From: Corella eumyota | Lineage: Eukaryota; Chordata; Ascidiacea; Phlebobranchia; Corellidae | DNA length: 64,000 bases | Direction: 5' to 3' | Assembly (NCBI GenBank): GCA_963082875.1 | Contig: OY720098.1 | Location: 17,546,001-17,610,000, forward strand | Shown here: one piece after another, positions 10,910-21,900 of the stretch | Numbering within the stretch: position 1 is the first letter of the stretch | Layout of the letters: each line of letters opens with the position of its first letter | Position numbers and translations under genes: made by a program | The notes under the pieces: model-generated | What the model was told of the DNA's origin: nothing | What the model saw: only the letters and a program-made list of their open reading frames with translations | Databases searched by the model: none

Positions 10910-13900
10910 GCGATTGGTATAGCCGGTCAGGTGGAATAAAAAATCAAGCCAAGAAAATTATTTTTTTTAACCAACAAAAAATGTTTTTGTTAATATTATT
11001 ATCAGGTCATTTCTTATGATTTTGTATAACGTTTAATTCACGTGTAGAAAGGTAGCAGCGTTAAGATTAGGCCGCGCTTTATTTTGAAAGGACTTGATTG
11101 ATAATAAATGATGAGGCTGTGAATGAAGTGGTAGTGAAAAGGTGCTCGTTTTGAAGATAATTCACGACAATTATTCTCGGGTTGAGATCAGGCCATTTTA
11201 AAAAAACTTGAACGACAAAGCTCTAACTATCTCCTGATAGAATATTCAAAGAATAATTTATAATGTAAATTTGATTTAAAAATAATTAACAAAAATGACA
11301 TATATAAAATATTCCAAATCTTAGAAAAAATGTTATGGAAAACTCAAAAATAAATATTACATAAATATAATTTTTAAACATAAGTTAAATAATTTTAAAA
11401 CTATTTTTAAAAAGTTATTTTAAAATCCGAAAAGTTTTGTAAATCAATATAAGCATACAAATTTTAGTAATTAATATTCTTGTAGTTTTAAATTTTTATG
11501 TAACATTTTATTATTTTTTTTCCAAAAAAATGAACGTAAAAATTATAAACCCAAACTATAGGTTTTTTATAGTTAATTTCGACTTTAAAAATTTTATTAA
11601 CGCAAAATTTAAAAATAAACCGACATTTAATATTATAAATCACGTACACATTGTATTTTAAAAAAGATTAACTTCAATAATGCAATGGGATATCATTTTC
11701 CATGTATTGGTTGAGTTTGGGCGTTCTATTACACATTTAAGCGGCATTATCAGGCAAATTGCTGAAACCCATAACAACTGTAATTTGCAGGCGTTTAACC
11801 CAGTCCAAGTGTTCAGCTTAAACCTGGCCTTAACGGCACGCGTCAACGTTTGTAAACAATCAGATTGAACTGGACGTGGTTTATTTATTTATAAAAACAA
11901 GGCGATTAGTGTCTGATGGTAGATAAGGCGCAGAGGCGGCCATTTTGTAAAACCGGCGCGAAGTAGCCATATTGAAATACAGCAGCTTTGTTTTTTTTAA
12001 TGTATTCTAAATATTTCAAATTTAGCAATTTTAAGATAGAATTATTAAAATAATGTTTAAGCTAATATAAAGTATTGTTTTAGGGATTATTTTGTGTTTT
12101 TTTCTGTTTAATTATTAATTGAATCACAATTTTTGATTTCAGACATTAATTAGTAAAGTTATTTCTAAATTTTGAAAACTGTATATTTAAAATTTTGTAA
12201 ATTAAAAATTCAAAAGACAAGAAAAGTTCATACTTCTATAAAGTAGCGGTAATGGTAATGGTAAGTAAATACTTTTATCAATTCATACATAACTTAAAAA
12301 ATACTATAACTTTATATTGCCCATACAAATTAAAAATATCCAAATTATTTACAGTTTAAGTAAATTTCAATAACGTTTAATGATAACTTGAAAACTAATA
12401 TAAATAATCTTTAATTCGGAAACAATTTAAAACATAAACTGGCAATTTTTTCGCAATTATAATTTCTAATTATTTAAATGATGCAGCCTTATGTGTACAT
12501 GCTAAAAAAGCATTAAAATGTAGAGGTAAGAATGCTCTTGTGGCATACAAATTAAGTGGTTGATAGGTTCAAGTATAAGGTACATGATATTCTAAGTAAT
12601 CCGAAGCAAATGCCATGAAAATATGAACTTTGAAATAAGAAATCGTATATAATGGCAAATATAATTTAGAAATTTTTAAAGAAACAAACTTTTTAATTTG
12701 TATGATTATAAAAAAATACTAAATTTAAAGGACTATATATTTTTGGCATATGGTAATAATTACAATCGCTACTAATTTTTTTGCTAGAGTAAGTTTTAAA
12801 AACAATATTAACCAATTGATATGCTTGTTTTGGTACAAGGAACCTATAGCACAAGGTGCATAATTCGATTATGGCAAAACTATTGTTAGAATTTCGTGCG
12901 AATTTTTACTGCGACATTAGTAGTAATATTTCCTGCCAAGAGCTCGAAATACGACTTCTAATTTGCATGGGAATGTTGTAGATGGGAGTGCCACGCGCTA
13001 CCACTAAATTGGATTAATGCCTCGTAAAAACAAAGCGACGATGCCGCTTTAAATCACTACAATGTTGTTCTAAGCGTTGACAAAAACCCCTAAAACAATA
13101 AAAAATGGTCGATTCCATAGCGCTAGTGTCTTTGTTTTTTTAAAGGGATTATTATAGTGAAAGTAACCGTGTTTATATAAAGTAATACAATACAAGATCT
13201 CGGACGACGCTTCCTGTTTCGGACAATGACAGTCGATTACATTGCATTAAAACCAGACTTAAAGCAATGTGTAAAAACAAATGCTAAAAAGCCTTTAATT
13301 ACAAGCGGTAATTAATCTTAAATAATGCTCTTCGATTACAAGGAAAAATAATACAGAATTGCAAATTACTGTCGCCTTTTAAACATAATTCTTTAATTTG
13401 TATAGCTTTTTAAGTTAAGTTAATATTATTAATGAAAATATTAGACAATTCACATGATAAAGAAAAACTTTTCATTTGAAATGTACTGTGTTCATTTTCT
13501 CATTGCCACAACCGCCATTAATTATTGACAGATAACTTAAATAATAAATAAGCTCTTAGCCGTCCAAGAATTCGGTATCATCTTTTCATTGTAGGTTACA
13601 TAATCGCCTATACATAGGGTTATCTAGAGTGTAAAGCGCGGCCTTGTGTCGTATATGTTGTAACATGGGCACTATATCTTATCTGATGAAATGCATTTTA
13701 TCAGCCTATATCAATGCGGTTCAAAAACAACAACATTTTAATATCAAAGCAACAAGAACGCCACGCTCACAAAAATACAATCATTACATGGAAAAGTCAA
13801 AAACCCTAACTCAATCTTGATTTTTATATTTTTAAAATTAACCGAAAATTCGAAGGCGTAAATGTAATGGTGCCCTATTACAGCATTTTAATGTGTGGTT

Positions 13901-14853
13901 AGTAGTAGTCCTATGGCATCTGTAGGTACTTGATAATATCAAAATGTAATAGGCTGTCAGGTAGACTGTGGTGTAATACTTCGGCAAAACATCTAACTTG
14001 ACACTGCACTAGATTAAGTGAATATAAAAACCGCAAGGCCGACCTTTCAGCTGAAGTGCTAGGTCGCTTAGGCTAACGCGAACTAGCAGGATAAAGTCAG
14101 GGCCCGCCATATTCTCCAAACGTTACGTCATGCTAAAATGCACTTGAAAATAGTTAAAATTTCCAAGGATTAATGGGCTAGTATTAAGTTTGGGTAATAG
14201 TAAACGTCAATTGCAGGTTGCCTTTTAGATTACCTGTAGATTCTTTTGTTTATAAAACGCCTAAACGTCAAAACCGAAAACGTGGGCGATCGTTATCAAT
14301 GTTTTTATTACTCTCGTATCGGCATGGCTAATTGCCATGGCTTTTTAAATACCGTACATTTGATGTCACATGTTGATTTTTCGAGCCAGGATTTCACGCC
14401 CACGGTGACTTCGTTTATTGTTCGAAGGCCAAAAAGCGCATAAAAGTGAGATTTAATATTTCGCAACGGGCCGAAGAATAATATACATTCGATTTAAAAC
14501 AAATAAACTATCAGGCCGAGCGAGAGACTGGTCTGCTGCATGTATAAGCCTAGCAGCGGTACGACTAAAAAGCGCGCGGTTTCCAACCTTTGATGTTACC
14601 GGTCGCAAGCAGCCTTGTATTGCAGGTTATATACGACGGTGTACTGTGCAGTCAGTCGGTTTTCGGCGATTTGAATATCGACCTGACGAGAAATTTTCTC
14701 ATGTCGCAGCGAGGAGATTAATATCGTGCACCAAACACACGCGGTAAGATGTTAGGCTGGCGAAAAAAACATTACTTTTGGTATGTTCTAGATTGTTATC
14801 TATAAGCCGACGAACGTGCGAATCTAGCTGACCAAACATGTCGTCAGTTATTT

Positions 14854-14869
14854 CACGTGCGCATGCGCA
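14854..14869. promoter_or_regulatory. E-box joined to NRF-1-like palindrome
   Basis: CACGTG at 14854-14859 overlaps TGCGCATGCGCA at 14858-14869, a perfect match to the NRF-1 palindrome. It is 1.1 kb upstream of the homeobox start. A second NRF-1-like site lies in intron 1 (19922-19933). Confidence 0.4.
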
Positions 14870-15880
14870 GAAAAATGGAACTTGTAACTTAATGAGACAC
14901 AATTGATTTTTATCATATGTCTATGTTTTTTATTTTAATAATTTGTCCTCGATGTGTAAGGGCAAGGGTCTTATCATAGGGTAACTTGTGTACCATTTAA
15001 TTGATTCATAACGTTATGTTTCCGCTTTTATGATATGCGTTATAAAAATAAGACACATCTGTCCATTAGGCAACTGCATGACGCATTCGAATTTTTTTTC
15101 GTTACCTGCTATTTTTATAGCAACGCGCGGGACGATTACAAATCGCCAAAATCAAAATGTCCGTTTCTCGTTACTGCTGATAAAAATCGCAACATCGCGC
15201 TGCCATATTTTTAATTATGACGTCACAAAAATCACCAAAATCAAGTTACTAGCCTGACAGGGCAAGTGACCTTGTTAACTTTACCCCAAAAATCTGTTCC
15301 CACGACCCTTCTGGATTTAGCAAAACTTGTTTCGGAGTAAAATTCGGTTAATCAGGATATTTCTCTGGTTTAGTACATGGTCTTGGCGATCATTAATTAG
15401 CAGGTTGCTAGTTTCTTAACTTAGACGCTCACATTCTTGACAGTGTGGCAAGCATGTTATTATCATATCGCGGCTGCACATTCACATAGTAAACTAGTAA
15501 CTCAAATCCGAAATAGACTCAATAATGGACACCGAAAATTCTAATCCGATTTGCGTGGAATAGATTGCGTTGATTCGAATTTTTGTAACCCCTTAAAAAG
15601 TTTTACTGATAGTCATTAATTATTAATAGGCATTTAAATAGCTTTTTACTATATGGAGCCGCCGTTCGAAGGTATCAATATACTACCAATACATCAAACC
15701 AGAAATTAGTAGCTGCGAATATATCATTAAACACAAATAAAAATACCCACCCTTTAATATTCCAATATAAACACACTACCAAACGTTAAATTATGAGTTA
15801 TAAGCCATGAAAATTTGGACAAGATTCTGCCGAAGCAGACCACGCGGTCAAATCAAGTCTGGCGTTTAAGAGGCGGATGC

Positions 15881-15988
15881 TAATTACATGTCGCTTCGCT
15901 ATAAAACGTGACAGAACATTGCCTGCCGTATGGTCCTAATTAAAATGTTTAATTTTTCTTTTGTATATTTCAGCACGCGGAAGGCCAA
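15881..15988 (+). promoter_or_regulatory. Core promoter, outron and candidate trans-splice acceptor of Dll
   Basis: TAATTA (15881-15886, a homeodomain core site) and TATAAAA (15900-15906) precede the Dll start codon by about 90-110 bp, placing transcription start near 15930 (inferred). A pyrimidine-rich tract ends in TATTTCAG at 15973, a strong acceptor 15 bases before the ATG at 15989. Tunicate mRNAs are often spliced-leader trans-spliced at such sites. Between TATA and acceptor lies an upstream ATG (15930). Its 20-codon frame ends in a TGA overlapping the Dll ATG as ATGA. Trans-splicing would remove that uORF. Confidence 0.5.
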
Positions 15989-18900
15989 ATGAGCGCCTAT
16001 GGTTACAGCTATGAGCCCGCCGCCGCGGCATCGGGATATTTGGGAAATGCTCGCGGGCCATCGGCGTTCGGCAACCCCGTAGGAGGAAGTTATGCGATGT
16101 CGGCCTATGGTAGTCCTTACGGTTCCTCATCACAACCTGGTTCCATTCAAGGGTTATCCGGCGTTTCAGCATCAGTTGCATCGGGTGTAAGCCCTGTTTC
16201 ACACTCACATCATCCACACGGGATGCAGACCCCAACCTCCGGGTACTCTTCCGGTCCTCCGCCGCTTGGGAGCGCCACAGCAGGATTTCACAGTTTTTCA
16301 TCGCCCTATGGACCCACTGGACATTCATCATACGGAGGTCTCATGAATCAATACCAGAACTGCCCGTCATTAGGTGACGCTGTTCTCCATCAAGGTAAGC
16401 TGCTTTTAAATACAGGAAAACGACGTCAATCATAAGGCGACGATGTCATAAAACTATTGGCTACGCCTCTTAAAAATGGCGCGCGCTTAAGACGAGTTAA
16501 TAGAAATAAGCCGAGATTTTGACCTTTGAAAAATTAACATTTGAAAGCTCGCGCGTCAGACTTGTAGTATTTCGTTTAGGCGATTGATTTTTATTAAAAA
16601 TTGCTTGAATCATTAAGTCAACAGACTAAAAAGTGACAGGCATAAGGCACGTGGACACTATTTACATGAATCACAACTTCCCTTCAGCTAAAAATCAAAC
16701 TTACAAAATATTTTTCGACATCCGTTCACGAAAGTTTAATTTATCAATTTGTCAAAAATCAAATTTTTTATCTCGACATGTTTGTTGTTTAAATGTCGAA
16801 GGTTAATTGGCGCAATTTATCAAATTTTAGTTTTAATTTATATCAAAAGTAAGAGGAAAGTGTATTTAGAAGTTTGAAATATTTTATGAATTTATCTATA
16901 ATCTGGAATGTAAAGAAATTTTCTCACAAAGAAAAATTTTGAGTACACTTACATAATAAAAAATGTGATTTAATTTTTTTTTAAACTTTTCTACAAAAAT
17001 TTTTTATTAACAAATTAGATAAAAGAGTAGTAAATACAATACAAAACTAAATTAAATTTTTCCTAATAAGATACTTAAAAATAGTTTTTTTTTTAATACC
17101 AAAAAATTCTATCAATAGATTTTTTTTCTAAACTTTTATGAATAATAATTTAAAAAAACAACAAATTTCCTAAAAAGGATATCCTAGCGTGCCCCTGCGA
17201 TAACCCCAAGCGTACGGGGTGATTTGGTGGGATAATATGGGATCATCCCAATCTGTTTGATCCTTCCCAGAAATTTTTTTCCAAAAAAAAGTTTTTTTTA
17301 AATAAAAAAATCGTTTGAAATTTTCGTGGGAAAATGTGGGCATGGTGAAATGACAATATTGTTAACTGAAGTGTGACCTGATATGACAATGTTGTAGTTA
17401 TATAAAATAACCCAGGCTTATTATAGAGGGATAGGACATATAAGAGAAACGAGATAGGCCTATTTATAAGGGTGTATATAAAAAATTAGTTAATTTAAAA
17501 GGCGACGACTAAAATTTCAATCTTTAAAATTTACAAAAAGCAAATTTAAATTAATAAACCTTATTTCGATTACTAAAAAATAGTTTTTGTTAAGTTTTCA
17601 ATTTATTAAGGCCAAAATAAAAATGAATACTTTTACTAGCAATTTGCATTTACTATATTAGAAATACTTGTTAAATCACAAAAAAAAACAACACGACGAC
17701 TTGTATTTTAATGTACCTATGGCACCTTTAATACGGGCTCAAAATTATTTTCAATTTACTTTCTCTGTATGTGTCACAACAGTATATAGCTATGCGTCGC
17801 ATGACTACCCGATTAAATTACCAGCAATTTTATATCGCACCCTCATATGCTGCGAACCCGTAGTGGCTTTGATGTAGTGTTGGGACTTGGGCGGTTTTTT
17901 TACTGTCGCATTTCCACTTCACGGGCTACTGTAACGAAACTCATATTTCCAAATTCAATTAGAAAGCAAAACCCCGTCGTATTTGATAGGTTATCTTCAG
18001 GTGACTGTTTAATACTGTAACACAATCTTTAATTTTAACTTAGTTGTAAATCAAAAAATCTTCTTGTTTTGAACTTTTCCTTACTTATTATAACATTTTG
18101 TTACACTTAAACGCTATTGGCTAAGCAATGAGTCACGTGACTTTTACATACAAGTCTTACATCTCTAATCCTTTCTATTACGAGTACCTATCAAAGATAC
18201 CGACATAGTAAGACAACCTAAGCTCAACTTTTACAAGTTGGATTAGTAAGAACAAAGCAATACCGCGTATATTTGTAAGCTAAAACAAGTATAAAGTTGT
18301 TAATAGGTCTTTAGCTTTGACAACATGATTTTTATACACATCCTCAACGTTTAGAATGTGCTTAAAATCATTTTCTAATTAGATATCAGTGAAATTAGTC
18401 TACAAAAAAGACTTTTTCAATTAATTTTCCAAAGTTATATTTTACATTTCAAATAATTTAATGACATTATGAAAAAATAAATGTGATATAAAAAATATAT
18501 ATTTTGTTTGACTTCTTTAAAAAGTAACTTGGTTTAAAAATTGAAATTATATTTGGCCATAAAAATATTTAAATATTGTGTTTTAAGCATCCGCCATTTT
18601 GTTTCAAACTTATTTTCTTAGCGTAATTGCGATCTCATTATCAATAATAATATACAAGTATTATAATTAAAATATTAACCGGTTAATACACTTCTGACAA
18701 AGCTAAGTTGAATAAAAAAGTGACTGCTTTATTTTTAAGTATAATTACAGCAATTAAAGAGGATAAAAACTCGAATGCGCATAATTATTTCCGACCGAAA
18801 TACAAAGAACTAATTTTTAGGTCAAATAACGCGAAAAATGCTTAATTTATTTTGGTCAGAGGCTTATTGGCACTTTAAGCTATTCATCTTTTGTTAGTAC

Positions 18901-21900
18901 TTGTAACTATTAGCAAACTTAAATACCCACAATCGGATTTTAATTGTAGACATTACAAATAGACGATTGTTCGCTAACAGGTCATATTATTTACATGCCA
19001 TTTTGCGGTCGCCGTATACTGTAGTGTATTATTTCGCTTCTGCAGATGTAAATATAGGTAACAAGATCTATTTAATAACTGTTGTTATGTGTTTAGAGTG
19101 GGATTTGTAATTAAAATTTAAAATGCGTATTGCGCGGCCTTATAAAGGCAAAAGGTGTAAGCGATTTTAATAGCATAAAATTAAGCTAATTTGATTTCTG
19201 ATTTCTTATAACATTTCAGTAATTTTTTACAAATTAATTTTAAAAATAAAGAAGTAATATATTAAAATAAGTCCATTAATAGTCAAACTTTTAAAACAAA
19301 GAACAATTTTTTGTCATTCCTGACATTTTTGCAACATTTGTCTAAGTGAGAAACCTTAAAACCTGGTTGCTTTGAAAACTGAAACTGTCCTAACTTCAAA
19401 CACTATTCACGCTTCGTGGTTCCCCTGTAAACAGGGGCCGCGTGGCCTGATTGATCAAAGAATGGGGCTGTAAAGTGGGTAACAACACCCACCAGCCCAT
19501 TTGGTTACCATTATCAACATTGGGAAAAGATGTGAGCTGTTAGGGGGATTTTAGGGGCAAAAGTGTGTCTTTATATTTTGAAAACTGCTTGTTGTTTAAA
19601 TAATTGTTTGGTATAAGTTAATTTTGTACACAGAATGCTCTTAAGATTCAACCTGTTATAATATACAAACATCTGTTTTTAATGTTCTGACACATTTTCT
19701 CCACAACTGACACTAAGAGCAATTCATTTACCAAAGTGCCTCTTTACAATTAAAACATTTGCCTTGCTTCTAAAACGCGCCAGCAAGTTGGAAATTTGCA
19801 AATAGTTTCGTCATTGGTTGTAACTTCCGGATTCAGTTCTAATTACATAGCTACCTCGAGTGGGACTGAGTCGCGTCTCATTATAATAACCAGTTTGACT
19901 TCGATATACGTGGACCGCGATCGCGCATGCGCAAAGGCCTCCGAGTAGGCGATTTTACTATTTAAAAGCACCGTAAAACAAGCCGTAAAATTTGTGGAGA
20001 CGCCCAACTTTTTAAATCGCCTATTACCGGTTTTTAAAAGTGTAAAGCAGCGCAAAAGACCTATTAAAACATACACAGCGGCCTATAATTGGAAACATGC
20101 ATTTGTATGTATCGTTTAGGAGAACGGCCCAACGTTTGCAGTCCTGTTTCAACCTGTTAGACTTGAAGGCTAAGACGGATGCCGCTTGGCACTTCGTGGT
20201 TTTAGTCAAGAGCATCTTTAAGGTCAGACGTGTACAACTTTTCCTAACCTGTAGTGGGTTGCAACAAAATGTCGAGGAAAGAAACATTAGACGCATCACT
20301 CGGAAACCGAAGCACTTTTAATTTGCGCGATGACTTGATTTTATTTTCAAGTTGTCTAAGTCGTCCACGTGCGCGCGCCATTAGCATTGTTTACACGACT
20401 TCGCCTGGGGTTCGAAAGTTTAGCTGCCCACTCAAGTTGAAACAACGCTCCGAGTACCCCAAGCGCGCGGTACAACGCCATTTGAACTCCCCTAAATCAA
20501 AATGTCGACCGGGAACTCTATATTTGTGTAGCCCATCTTTCGAGGATAAAACTCGTTAATCTGTGATATTAACAGCAACGACTGAATGAGCTGACATTTA
20601 GTAGCAGGAGTGAACAGATCTAAGCAAATTAAAAGGTACCCCTGATCAGCCAGCACACCCTAGAAATAAGTAAACCTATTGGGATGAAATCTGATAGGTA
20701 CAATTCAATTACTATCACATTTACGCCAATGTGCTTCCTACAACACGGTCATGAACCCGTGGAAAGATATATTCGTAGCATGATCCACGAATTATCGAAG
20801 ACCCAGTTAAATATCATGATAATTTACGCAGCTGGTTAGTTTTGGGAACTTAAAATCTTGTTTACACTTCACTGCCTTGCTACTGGTGCTAGGCTAAGCC
20901 CGGCGGTACATCCAACGCAACTTTACCGCATGAGGGCACCCAGGCGAATTAAAAACACACAAAAGTCCAATAGACGTGTTTGTTGCCGAAAACATAACCC
21001 ATTTGTGACATCACGGGTAACGGAATTCGAGGCAGTCTTGCGTGTATAACCTGATGACGAATTCTCTAAGATTTTGGCGTGGGTTTAGTGTTATATGGGT
21101 GTACCCGCTAATGGCATTAACTCCAATGTAACTTAGTGATTAAAGCAGTTGATTCACGGATCGAGTAATTACTTTTAACCTTGCAAGTGTGAATACACGT
21201 GCAAAAATCTGTTAACCCAAAATAACTAAAAACATGTTTATTTTTGTACTTGTTTTGAGAAATTTGCACAACAAGCATTTAAAATTTACTAGCTTCCGTA
21301 AAAAACAGAAACAGTCATACATTAAAAATACTTTTCGATAAAACCACGACTAGATTAAAAAGCAGCGGACCGTTTTTATTGTTTGAATCGTCTAGTCAAA
21401 GAATATACCAGGCTTGCTGGCGTACATTTACGGGGATAAAACTGGATAACGTGTTAATGCTTCGGTATTATTCCAATGCTAGATCTTCAACGGGTATCTA
21501 GTCCGCTTGAAAATTCTTTAAGCTTGCTTGTAAGGAACAGTTTCAACTTTCTATTCAAACTTACTTAAAAAAGAATTATGGCGGAAAATGCAAAGGGTTG
21601 TCAAAAATTTTAAAACGAGTTAATAGAATTCCATTTTAATTCCTTAACTTTATCCATGCATAAAAGTAGTTTAACTAAGTTTTACATAAACAGCAATGAC
21701 ATTTTTTTTATTTGTCATTTAGCTGGGAAGAGAAAAGTGTTGTCATTCTTGTTAAGTGCCTGAGGTGGCCACGAATTATAATACGCACTTACTGACTGCG
21801 ATGCCTATTTCGGCCCGAGGGTTTAAACGATATTTAACTTTGCACTAGGAAACTGTATCCTTGAAAACCAAAGTCGTTGTTAATTAAATTTTGGTCTTAT

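Larger units (their letters stand above)
8193..15880. other. Intergenic region between two divergent genes, likely Dll regulatory domain
   Basis: No convincing exon was found on either strand. 8193-9600 is very AT-rich and holds nothing I can name. 9600-10930 and about 12850-15600 are GC-richer islands with isolated motifs (a CRE, an NRF-1-like palindrome and a three-way stem element, listed separately). Short open frames here, for example near 10556-10855 and 14246-14443, lack family resemblance and splice context. No clear SINE copy occurs, unlike the flanks. By inference this is cis-regulatory DNA of the homeobox gene and the promoter of the FN3-SEA-EGF gene. Confidence 0.5.

Noticed and set aside
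14246-14443. Open frame as a possible first coding exon of Dll
   Set aside because: Protein does not resemble Dlx N-termini. A TATA box and acceptor directly precede the 15989 start, so no upstream coding exon is needed.
14937-14993. SINE-tail-like CTCGATGTG and ATAGGGTAACTTG inside the SINE-free domain
   Set aside because: Too short and diverged to distinguish from chance; at most an ancient remnant. It does not change the overall absence of SINEs.
17170-17270. AGGATATCCT and GGGATCATCCC palindromes, possible NF-kB-like site
   Set aside because: GGGATCATCC does not satisfy the central positions of the NF-kB consensus and the palindromes are short.
20097-20559. Open frames in Dll intron 1
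   Set aside because: No recognisable domain, no flanking splice phase agreement and competing frames on the other strand.
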